Source: JBKCHH01 sp046302855 (GTDB lineage Bacteria > Pseudomonadota > Alphaproteobacteria > Rickettsiales > UBA8987). From it: DNA of 8,032 bases. The notes beneath the pieces are model-generated. The model did not search any database. It was not told the origin of the DNA and saw only the letters and a program-made list of their open reading frames with translations. This document shows, one piece after another, positions 1 to 5,544 of this stretch; the first letter of the stretch is position 1, and each line of letters starts with the position of its first letter. The stretch lies in the NCBI GenBank assembly GCA_046302855.1, contig JBKCHH010000011.1:1-8032 (forward strand). The letters are read 5' to 3'. The position numbers and the translations under genes are program-made.

Positions 1-417
1 GGTATGGCAGAAGATGATATTGAAGGCTGGAAAAATCTAACCACAAGTTTGGGTAAAAAAATTCAACTGGTTGGCGATGATTTATTTGTTACCAATCCAG
101 AAATATTGCAAGAGGGGATAAAAAATGGGCTTGCCAATGCAATTTTAATAAAACTAAACCAAATAGGCACTGTATCTGAAACCATTGAAGCGATAAAAAT
201 TGCAAATACTGCAGGTTATAACTCAATAATTTCACACAGAAGTGGCGAGAGTGAAGATAGCTTTATTGCTCACCTAGCTGTAGGTTCTGGGGCGGGGCAG
301 ATAAAAACTGGTTCCCTTTGCAGGTCTGATAGGCTTGCAAAATATAATGAGCTAATTAGAATAGAAGAAAAACTAGGCTCAAGTGCCAAATATGCCAGCC
401 ATATTTTTGATAAATAA
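1..417 (+). CDS. eno: Enolase, C-terminal part (5' end outside the window)
   Basis: Enolase (phosphopyruvate hydratase) interconverts 2-phosphoglycerate and phosphoenolpyruvate in the cytoplasm. The reading frame is open from base 1 and ends with TAA at 415-417, giving about 138 residues, roughly the last third of a protein that is usually about 430 residues. The barrel landmarks are in order: VGDDLFVTN (Mg-ligand Asp region), LIKLNQIGT with the catalytic Lys at bases 151-153, the SHRSGESED loop, and AGQIKTGSLCRSDR with the substrate-binding Lys at bases 304-306, then AKYNELIRIEE. The usual IADLAVG reads IAHLAVG here, a modest substitution. The ATG at base 4 is an internal Met, not a start. 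The stop codon abuts the ftsB start with no spacer, so the two genes are very likely cotranscribed. Confidence 0.97.
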   Translation, partial: GMAEDDIEGWKNLTTSLGKKIQLVGDDLFVTNPEILQEGIKNGLANAILIKLNQIGTVSETIEAIKIANTAGYNSIISHRSGESEDSFIAHLAVGSGAGQIKTGSLCRSDRLAKYNELIRIEEKLGSSAKYASHIFDK

Positions 418-768
418 ATGAAAATTCATAATAACAATAGCTTAACCCCAAGACCAAAAAACAAGTATTTTTACCTACAGCTAGCAATTATTTTGTTCTT
501 AATTGGGTATTTTTCCTATCATTTAATTAGTGGCTCTAAGGAAATAAATTCGCTTGTGAAAAAAGAAAAAGAGCTGGATGAACTACAAACAAAATATCAA
601 GGTATAAAGCTAGAAAAGCTGGAACTTGAAACTAAAATTGAAGATTTAAACGAAAACAACCCCAACCTTGATTTAATAGACGAACTTGCCAGAAAAAATC
701 TAGGCTTCATTAAAAAGGGCGAGAGTGTGATTTTTGAAGATACAAACAAAATACAAACAAAAGACTAA
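418..768 (+). CDS. ftsB: Septum formation initiator FtsB/DivIC family protein
   Basis: FtsB-type proteins are bitopic inner-membrane components of the FtsQLB complex that signals the onset of septal peptidoglycan synthesis. The 116-residue product has a short basic cytoplasmic N-terminus (1-17), one membrane segment at about 18-37 (FYLQLAIILFLIGYFSYHLI), a charged Leu-rich coiled coil at about 41-80, and the family's C-terminal signature LIDELARKNLGFIKKGESV at 86-104. Length and architecture match the family. The ATG follows the enolase stop with zero spacing, so translation is probably coupled. An eno-ftsB pair is known in alphaproteobacteria and in some gammaproteobacteria. The last codons lie on a perfect 11-bp tandem repeat. 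Identification rests on architecture, C-terminal motif and gene order, since the family is poorly conserved in sequence. Confidence 0.87.
   Translation: MKIHNNNSLTPRPKNKYFYLQLAIILFLIGYFSYHLISGSKEINSLVKKEKELDELQTKYQGIKLEKLELETKIEDLNENNPNLDLIDELARKNLGFIKKGESVIFEDTNKIQTKD
740..761. repeat. Perfect two-copy 11-bp tandem repeat at the 3' end of ftsB
   Basis: ATACAAACAAA occurs twice back to back at 740-750 and 751-761, and the period-11 match extends one base further to 762. Because 11 is not a multiple of three, the copies are read in different frames (DTNK then IQTK). Losing one copy would replace the FtsB tail after DTNK with a longer one ending at a TAG around bases 791-793. Confidence 0.8.
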
Positions 769-806
769 ACCGCTTGTTTTTATTAAAAAGTTAGCTATTC
801 TTAAGT

Positions 807-1136
807 ATGAGACAAAGTTTTTTAACCATCTTAACCCTTTTTATCTTTACTTTTTCTGTTGCTATTAGCCCTATATGCAAATGCAACTTAGAAACTGCTA
901 GTGTAGAAGCTGGTATGGAAAAAAGTGATTGTCATCATCAAAAAAATTCCCACAAAGATTCCTCTTCTAAAACTAAAGTCTCTTGTTGCTTTTCTGGAAA
1001 TTGTATTTCCATGAATTCTTTATCCACATTAAATAACCAGAATGAAACCAAAAAACCCTTTGTAAGAAACAACTATCTACTTTTATCAAAAGTTTCTAAC
1101 CCTTCCTTTCCCTTATTTTCCCCTCCGCAAGCCTAA
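807..1136 (+). CDS. Small secreted Cys/His-rich protein, possible metal binder
   Basis: I do not recognise a named family with certainty. The 109-residue product begins with a clear export signal (hydrophobic core about 4-21). The mature part carries six cysteines and a His cluster: C24-x-C26, C42-H43-H44, H49, then C60-C61-x4-C66. The C-terminus (about 82-109) is Cys-free and ends in a Pro-rich tail (FSPPQA). Short exported proteins with spaced Cys and His are common beside copper and mercury genes; the tail recalls DUF2946-like proteins, but this is only a resemblance. Thirty-eight bases separate it from ftsB, and there is no convincing ribosome-binding site before the ATG. It is the first of four same-strand envelope genes, two of which are MerP- and MerT-like. 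Periplasmic soft-metal binding is an inference; it could instead be a disulfide-bonded structural protein. Confidence 0.65.
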   Translation: MRQSFLTILTLFIFTFSVAISPICKCNLETASVEAGMEKSDCHHQKNSHKDSSSKTKVSCCFSGNCISMNSLSTLNNQNETKKPFVRNNYLLLSKVSNPSFPLFSPPQA

Positions 1137-1180
1137 ATTTTTTGGATTAGTCTTTAAGTTTCATTTAACCAATCAATTTT

Positions 1181-1185
1181 AGGAG
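1181..1185 (+). promoter_or_regulatory. Strong ribosome-binding site (AGGAG)
   Basis: AGGAG lies four bases before the ATG at 1190. It is the best Shine-Dalgarno match among these genes, several of which show none, and it fixes the start of the barrel gene. Confidence 0.7.
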
Positions 1186-1189
1186 TTTT

Positions 1190-1831
1190 ATGTTCTATAC
1201 TTTCTTAATAATACTTATCTTTTATCCCTTTGCTTCTTATGCCCGCCCTATTTCTTATGTAGGTGGCACAACCTTAATGCAAATGAACAATGCGGATGAA
1301 AATATGCTGCATGTTAACTACACCTTTAATCCCAAAGCCTCAGCTGGCATATTTAGCGTGTATGATAAGGATGAAAAGTATTTGGCCAATTCAGTAATTT
1401 TAAATAATAGGCTTTATCGCTATAATGGAGATAGGTCTCAAGTGAATCTTTATTTAGAAAATGCGGTTGGGCAAGAACATTCTTATCAAAAGGAGAAAAA
1501 AGGTAAGGATGGTTTTTATGCGATGAATGGCATTAGTGCAGATGCTGAAGATAGGCGTTTTTACGGTGCTTATGAAGCTCATTATACTCATAACGATGCA
1601 GACATTGCTAAAAGCTACTTTGAGCAAAAGGTTAGAGCAGGTGTTGCCCCTTATATTGGTAGTAGTGGCGATCTTCACTCTTGGTTAATATTAGAACTAG
1701 ATCACAAGCCTAGCAAAGATGATAACTTCCGCCTAACACCATTTGTTCGTTTCTTTAAAGGGGATGTTTTAACCGAAATGGGAGCAAATGAAGATGGCGA
1801 TGTAATGTTTAACTGGATCTATCGTTTTTAA
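1190..1831 (+). CDS. Small outer-membrane beta-barrel protein of uncharacterised family
   Basis: The 213-residue product has a signal peptide (about 1-18, with ASYA before RPISY as the likely cleavage site). The rest has no hydrophobic helix but shows alternating polar/aromatic stretches typical of beta-strands (LHVNYTFNP, VNLYLENAVG, FYGAYEAHYTH, SWLILELDHKP, FRLTPFVRFFKG). It ends VMFNWIYRF, and a terminal Phe is the usual outer-membrane assembly signal. Conspicuous blocks are RPISYVGGTTLMQMN near the N-terminus, GISADAEDRRFYGAYE, APYIGSSGDLHSWL and the FNWxxRF end. From memory, similar proteins without assigned function occur in other proteobacteria, sometimes near heavy-metal genes; this was not checked. 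A strong RBS precedes it, and the MerP-like gene follows 37 bases after its stop. A metal-related barrel or porin is inferred from neighbours only. Confidence 0.78.
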   Translation: MFYTFLIILIFYPFASYARPISYVGGTTLMQMNNADENMLHVNYTFNPKASAGIFSVYDKDEKYLANSVILNNRLYRYNGDRSQVNLYLENAVGQEHSYQKEKKGKDGFYAMNGISADAEDRRFYGAYEAHYTHNDADIAKSYFEQKVRAGVAPYIGSSGDLHSWLILELDHKPSKDDNFRLTPFVRFFKGDVLTEMGANEDGDVMFNWIYRF

Positions 1832-1858
1832 TAAAATTTATAACAATCAACAATTTAT

Positions 1859-1862
1859 GGAG
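1859..1862 (+). promoter_or_regulatory. Ribosome-binding site that decides the MerP-like start
   Basis: GGAG sits six bases before the ATG at 1869. It overlaps an upstream in-frame ATG at 1857, which would add only four residues (MEYY) and has no site of its own. The 1869 start is therefore preferred. Confidence 0.65.
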
Positions 1863-1868
1863 TATTAT

Positions 1869-2189
1869 ATGTTAAAATCTAAAATAGCTATTTATGTTTT
1901 TTTAAGCCTTTTTTTGTTAGTTAGTGTTAATAAACCTTTGCTGGCACAAGAAAAAACTACTGAAACCTTATCTGTAACTTTAAAGGGAGTGGTGTGTGAT
2001 TTTTGTGTGGGGGTTTTAAGAAAGGTTTTCGCCAAAAGAGATGAGGTTGAAACCTATGCTTTAAATCTAGATACTAAAATAATGACTCTGGTTTTAAAAA
2101 AGGATAAAACCTTGCCTGACGATGTCCTAAAAAAACTGGTAGAGGATGCTGGCTATAATGTAGTTTTAATCAACCGAGGTAAAAATTAG
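1869..2189 (+). CDS. Periplasmic heavy-metal-associated (HMA/MerP-like) protein
   Basis: The 106-residue product has a signal peptide (about 1-26, KPLLA before QEKTT) followed by one HMA ferredoxin-like domain (about 33-101). The metal-binding loop is GVVCDFCVGVL with C43-x2-C46, equivalent to the GMTCxxC loop of MerP and copper chaperones, but with Asp-Phe between the cysteines and Val in place of the usual Met. The conserved end of the fold is present (LKKLVEDAGYNVV). A periplasmic protein of this type would bind a soft metal ion (Hg, Cu, Ag or similar) through the two thiols and pass it to a membrane partner. The MerT-like gene begins only four bases after its stop, the same order partner as in mer loci but with merP before merT. 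The particular metal cannot be read from the sequence. Confidence 0.88.
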   Translation: MLKSKIAIYVFLSLFLLVSVNKPLLAQEKTTETLSVTLKGVVCDFCVGVLRKVFAKRDEVETYALNLDTKIMTLVLKKDKTLPDDVLKKLVEDAGYNVVLINRGKN

Positions 2190-2193
2190 CTAT

Positions 2194-2571
2194 ATGAAAA
2201 ATGAAAAAACTGGGTTTTTTATCACCTTGCTTAGCCTTTTTACCTCGACCTCAACCCTTCTTTGTTGTGCCTTACCTGCCCTTTTAATTACCCTAGGTAT
2301 GGGGGCGGTAATGGCAGGGTTGGTTAGCAACTTTCCTTTTATTATTACTTTAAGTAACCATAAGGTTTTACTGTTTTCAGTAGCTGGAACTTTGCTTATA
2401 TTGTGTGGATTTTTACTTAAAAAAGCTAATTCTCTTCCCTGCACCATTGACCCCAAACAGGCTTTTGTGTGTAAAAAATTACGAAAGATAAATAAATACA
2501 TCTATCTTTTTTCAGTTTTTTTGTTCTTAATAGGGGCGGGTTTTGCTTTTTTAGCTAAATACTTTAACTAA
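2194..2571 (+). CDS. MerT-like inner-membrane metal transport protein
   Basis: The 125-residue product resembles mercuric transporter MerT in layout. The first membrane region (about 8-44) carries a vicinal pair C24-C25 followed by ALPALLITLGMGA, matching MerT's CC-x-LP pattern. A second membrane helix lies at about 58-75, a cytoplasmic loop follows with C83 and C93, and a third helix lies at about 102-121. In MerT the pair in the helix takes metal from MerP and the loop pair relays it inward; the family loop is usually Cx5C, whereas here it is Cx9C (CTIDPKQAFVC). The gene is tightly linked to the MerP-like gene, but no MerA or MerR is present in the window. It may therefore serve another metal such as copper. 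It could also belong to a sister family of MerT, since similarity outside the cysteines is modest. Confidence 0.78.
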   Translation: MKNEKTGFFITLLSLFTSTSTLLCCALPALLITLGMGAVMAGLVSNFPFIITLSNHKVLLFSVAGTLLILCGFLLKKANSLPCTIDPKQAFVCKKLRKINKYIYLFSVFLFLIGAGFAFLAKYFN

Positions 2572-2584
2572 GGCATATAAAACT

Positions 2585-3160
2585 ATGAAACAGTTTTGTT
2601 TACTATATATTATCTTAATTATTTCTGGATGTTCATCTGTGTCTAAATACGAAACGCCAAATTATGAAGTTGTAAAAAAAGAAGGTAATATAGAAATTCG
2701 CTCTTACCCTTCATTTTTAAAGGCAGAAGTTAGGCTAGAAGGGGAAAGAGAGCAGGTATCAGGCAAGGCATTTTCTATTTTATTTAGTTATATTACTGGC
2801 AAAAATACCGGTGAGAATAAAATTTCTATGACCATTCCAGTGCTACAAGAAAAGAACAACAAGGCAAATGCTTGGGATGTTAGTTTTTTGCTCCCTAAAA
2901 GTTTTAATTTGCTAAATGCTCCTAAGCCTAAAGATGATAGAATAAAACTTATCCAAACCAAACAGGCAAAGTTAGTTGCCATTAGTTTTAGCGGTTTTTG
3001 GAGTGAGAAAAATATGCAAAAACACAAAGCTCTTTTAGATGAATTTGTAAAAAAAGAGGGCTTAAAAATAAAGGCTGGTGAAGTTTTTGCCTTTTATAAT
3101 TCCCCCTATACCCTGCCTTGGCTTAGAAGAAACGAGGTTTTGTATTTTGTGATGGAGTAG
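2585..3160 (+). CDS. SOUL-family haem-binding lipoprotein
   Basis: SOUL/HBP23-type proteins bind haem or tetrapyrroles. The 191-residue product starts with a lipoprotein signal, LIISGC, with C16 as the lipidation site followed by Ser-Ser, so it should be anchored in an envelope membrane facing the periplasm. The SOUL domain then begins with YEVVKKEGNIEIRSYPS (about 28-44), continues through KISMTIPV and ISFSGFWSE, and closes with AFYNSPYTLPWLRRNEVLYFV, the conserved aromatic/LRRNEV end. Length is normal for bacterial members. The gene follows the MerT-like gene by 13 bases (AAGG at 2570-2573 is a weak RBS) and may share its transcript. Its stop lies four bases from the convergent nuoD stop. 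Haem binding itself is a family assignment; no axial ligand can be named from the sequence. Confidence 0.92.
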   Translation: MKQFCLLYIILIISGCSSVSKYETPNYEVVKKEGNIEIRSYPSFLKAEVRLEGEREQVSGKAFSILFSYITGKNTGENKISMTIPVLQEKNNKANAWDVSFLLPKSFNLLNAPKPKDDRIKLIQTKQAKLVAISFSGFWSEKNMQKHKALLDEFVKKEGLKIKAGEVFAFYNSPYTLPWLRRNEVLYFVME

Positions 3161-3175
3161 GGTTTTATCTATCCA
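3153..3175. terminator. Possible hairpin between convergent SOUL and nuoD genes
   Basis: TGGA-g-TAG (3153-3160) can pair with CTATCCA (3169-3175) around an eight-base loop, with one bulged G. It spans both stop codons and could act on both strands. There is no T-tract on either side, so it is weak as an intrinsic terminator. Confidence 0.2.
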
Positions 3176-4379
3176 CTTCGCCAAAGACTATATCTTGGGA
3201 ACCTAAAATGGCCACTACATCGGCTATCATATGTCCACGACTCATTTTATCTAGGGCGGAAAGGTGAATAAAACCAGGCGCACGAAGGCGACATCTATAG
3301 GGTTTATTAGTGCCATCTGAAACCAAATAAACGCCAAATTCGCCTTTAGGAGCCTCTACCGCCCCATAAGTTTCACCTTTTGGCACATGGTAGCCCTCGG
3401 TATATAACTTAAAATGATGGATTAAAGCCTCCATAGAATTTTTCATCTCTTCCCTTTTTGGCGGAGCAATTTTCTTATCTAAGGTTTTTACCTCTCCCAT
3501 CGGAATGGTTTTAAGGGCTTGAGAGATAATTTTTACTGATTCCCGCATTTCAAGAATCCGCACCAAGTATCTATCATAACAATCGCCATTTTTGCCAACG
3601 GGAATATCAAATGAAAACTTATCATAGCCATCATAGGGTTGCGATTTTCTTAAATCCCAAGCAACGCCACTACCCCTTAGCATGGGACCAGAAAAGCCTA
3701 AATTTATCGCATCATTTTTAGAAACAACGCCAATATCCACCGTTCTTTGCTTAAAAATACGGTTTTCGGTAATTAAATCTTCGGTATCATCTAGCACCTT
3801 TATAAAACCCTCCAAGAACATTTCAATATCAGGCAACAGGCCATCTGGAATATCCCTTGCTACGCCACCTGGGCGAAAGTAATCTGCGTGCATTCTGGAG
3901 CCTGAAGTTCGCTCATAGAACTCTATTATTTTCTCCCTCTCTTCAAACAGCCATAAAAGAGGAGTTGTCGCACCCACATCCAAAGCAAAGGTGGTAACAT
4001 TCATTATATGGTTTAAAATTCTGGTTAATTCAGAAAATATTACCCTTATATGTTGCGCCCTTTCTGGCACTGAAACATTAAGGAGCTTTTCCACCGTTAG
4101 GGCAAAGGCATGTTCTTGACACATGGGCGAAACATAATCAAGGCGATCAAAATAGGGAATAGCCTGCAGATAGGTCTTATGCTCAATTAGCTTTTCTGTG
4201 CCACGATGAAGCAGGCCAATATGAGGGTCCGCCCTTTCTACCACCTCCCCATCAAGTTCTAAGATAAGCCTTAAAACCCCGTGTGCGGCTGGGTGCTGTG
4301 GACCAAAATTCAACAACATATTTTTGGTTGAAAGTGGCTTTTGCAAATTTTCTGGAGCAGATGATGATGAAGATGTCAT
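3165..4379 (-). CDS. nuoD: NADH-quinone oxidoreductase subunit D (complex I 49-kDa subunit)
   Basis: NuoD is a peripheral-arm subunit of respiratory complex I and, with NuoB, forms the quinone-reduction pocket on the cytoplasmic face. The 404-residue product spans the family: LNFGPQHPAAHGVLRL near the N-terminus, PHIGLLHRGTEKLIE, QAIPYFDRLDYVSPM, MHADYFRPGGVARDIP, GSGVAWDLRKSQPYDGYD, RCRLRAPGFIHL and the terminal FGEVDR. Length is about normal and the protein is not fused to NuoC. I chose the ATG at 4377-4379 because GGGA lies 11 bases upstream; a TTG ten codons earlier has no RBS. The N-terminus before the conserved core has a five-Ser run encoded partly by repeated TCA codons. Unusually, no other nuo gene is adjacent on either side, so the subunit must be expressed from its own promoter in the 4380-4542 gap. 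Confidence 0.97.
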   Translation of the reverse strand: MTSSSSSAPENLQKPLSTKNMLLNFGPQHPAAHGVLRLILELDGEVVERADPHIGLLHRGTEKLIEHKTYLQAIPYFDRLDYVSPMCQEHAFALTVEKLLNVSVPERAQHIRVIFSELTRILNHIMNVTTFALDVGATTPLLWLFEEREKIIEFYERTSGSRMHADYFRPGGVARDIPDGLLPDIEMFLEGFIKVLDDTEDLITENRIFKQRTVDIGVVSKNDAINLGFSGPMLRGSGVAWDLRKSQPYDGYDKFSFDIPVGKNGDCYDRYLVRILEMRESVKIISQALKTIPMGEVKTLDKKIAPPKREEMKNSMEALIHHFKLYTEGYHVPKGETYGAVEAPKGEFGVYLVSDGTNKPYRCRLRAPGFIHLSALDKMSRGHMIADVVAILGSQDIVFGEVDR

Positions 4380-4542
4380 AGACAAATAATTCCCAAAATT
4401 TAACTGCAAAATAACAAAATTTTAACGCAAGGCAATTAATATTATTTTTGTTTTGGGAATGATTTGATAATGATTTTATGAGATGGTTTACCTCCTTTAC
4501 TTTTTGGTTGCGCAAATTATTCTTGGCGGATATTTTAAATCT
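4380..4542. other. Divergent intergenic region between nuoD and the DUF4268 gene
   Basis: This 163-base AT-rich gap must carry promoters for nuoD (leftward) and for the rightward gene. No pair of -35/-10 boxes with good spacing stands out. It contains an 11-bp tandem repeat at 4458-4479. A reading frame starting at 4483 runs in phase into the DUF4268 gene, but its extra 20 residues are not part of the family. Confidence 0.5.
4458..4479. repeat. Two-copy 11-bp tandem repeat in the nuoD/DUF4268 gap
   Basis: AATGATTTGAT (4458-4468) is followed directly by AATGATTTTAT (4469-4479), a 10 of 11 match. It lies where promoter elements for one or both flanking genes could be. Confidence 0.65.
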
Positions 4543-5508
4543 ATGAATAAAAAGCTAGGAAAATTAGAAAGGGTTGAATTGCGCAATATTTGGAGCACCG
4601 AAGATGGTGACTTCACCCCTTGGCTTGCAACAAAAGAAAATATTAAAAATCTTGGTGATAAAATTGGTATTGAGCTAGAAGTTGAAGCTCAAGAAAAGGA
4701 TGTTGGTCCATTTAGGGCGGATATTTTGTGCAGAAATATTGCTGATGATTCTTTTGTTTTAATTGAAAACCAGATCGAAAAAACAGATCACAAACATCTT
4801 GGTCAGCTTTTAACTTATGCTGCAGGTTTGCAAACTGTAACCATCATCTGGGTTGCTTCAAAGTTCACCGAAGAGCATCGTGCTACCCTTGATTGGCTTA
4901 ATGGAATAACAAGTGAGAATTTTAGCTTCTTTGGCTTAGAAGTTGAGCTTTGGCAAATTGACGATTCTGCACCAGCACCAAACTTTAATGTTGTTTCTAA
5001 GCCGAATGACTGGTCTAAATCCGTAAGTTCCGCCGCTAAGAATATCAGTAATACTGAAAATTCTGAAACCAAGCAAATGCAATATAGGTATTGGACGAAG
5101 TTTTTAGAATATCTAAAAGAAACAGGCTCAAAAATGAAGTCTCAAAGCCCTAGACCGCAGCATTGGTTACCTTTCACTATTGGCAGAAGCTACTTCCACA
5201 TAAACGCACTATTAAGCACCAGAGAGGAAAAAATCGGCGTTGATTTATATTTAGGCGAACCTGAATATGCCAAGCACTTCTTTAATATTTTAAAGGAAGA
5301 TAAAGAGAAAATTGAAGCAGAAATCGGCTATACATTGGATTGGAAAGAATTGCCTGAAAAAAGAGCCTCTAGAATTATTCTAACATCTGATATGAACCCA
5401 TCAGATGAAGCAAATTGGAACAGTCAATTTAAATGGCTAAAAAACACGCTAGAAAAGTTTGACTCAGCTTTTAGAAATCGTATTAAAAATCTTGAATACC
5501 CAGCTTAA
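4543..5508 (+). CDS. DUF4268 protein with PD-(D/E)xK-like nuclease N-terminus
   Basis: The 321-residue product begins with the family opening GKLERVELRNIW and FTPWLA. The N-terminal half has a restriction-endonuclease-like core: D60 in FRADILCRN, then E75-N-Q77 in VLIENQIEKTDHKHLGQLLTYAAG, then the hydrophobic strand TVTIIWVASKF and EEHRATLDWLN. The E-x-Q arrangement replaces the standard E-x-K, a substitution known in some PD-(D/E)xK families. The C-terminal part (about 180-320, from YRYWTKFLEYL through GVDLYLG to FDSAFRNRIKNL) is the DUF4268 domain. The start at 4543 is chosen because family members begin with this motif; the in-frame ATG at 4483 would add a 20-residue hydrophobic leader unlikely for a cytoplasmic protein. 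Such proteins often sit as lone accessory genes, and a role in DNA restriction or defence is only inferred. No partner gene is adjacent. Confidence 0.86.
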   Translation: MNKKLGKLERVELRNIWSTEDGDFTPWLATKENIKNLGDKIGIELEVEAQEKDVGPFRADILCRNIADDSFVLIENQIEKTDHKHLGQLLTYAAGLQTVTIIWVASKFTEEHRATLDWLNGITSENFSFFGLEVELWQIDDSAPAPNFNVVSKPNDWSKSVSSAAKNISNTENSETKQMQYRYWTKFLEYLKETGSKMKSQSPRPQHWLPFTIGRSYFHINALLSTREEKIGVDLYLGEPEYAKHFFNILKEDKEKIEAEIGYTLDWKELPEKRASRIILTSDMNPSDEANWNSQFKWLKNTLEKFDSAFRNRIKNLEYPA

Positions 5509-5544
5509 AAAGTTTTTCAAAAAAACATTATGCCAAATAACCAC

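Noticed and set aside
755..779. Possible terminator after ftsB (AAACAA pairing with TTGTTT)
   Set aside because: Only six pairs, nearly all A-T, around a 13-base loop; too weak despite the following T-rich stretch.
774..801. Promoter-like TTGTTT and TATTCT before the Cys/His-rich gene
   Set aside because: Spacing is 16 bases, but both boxes match poorly and transcription would start almost at the ATG, leaving no leader.
2190..2501. Leftward frame of about 103 codons opposite the MerT-like gene
   Set aside because: It is fully antisense to a gene with clear MerT-like cysteines and helices, and shows no domain of its own.
1869..2571. Classical mercury-resistance operon
   Set aside because: No merR, merA, merC or operator is visible, and gene order and Cys spacing differ; only MerP/MerT likeness can be claimed.
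4252..4515. Leftward 87-codon reading frame overlapping the nuoD start
   Set aside because: Its C-terminal part is the nuoD N-terminal DNA read in another frame, and the rest has no recognisable features.
4483..4542. Upstream ATG giving the DUF4268 protein a 20-residue hydrophobic leader
   Set aside because: The family begins at the GKLERV motif just after the ATG at 4543; a signal-like leader does not fit a cytoplasmic nuclease-like protein.
5512..5526. Hairpin GTTTTT-CAA-AAAAAC after the DUF4268 gene
   Set aside because: Six pairs with a single G-C and no following T-tract; expected by chance in AT-rich DNA.
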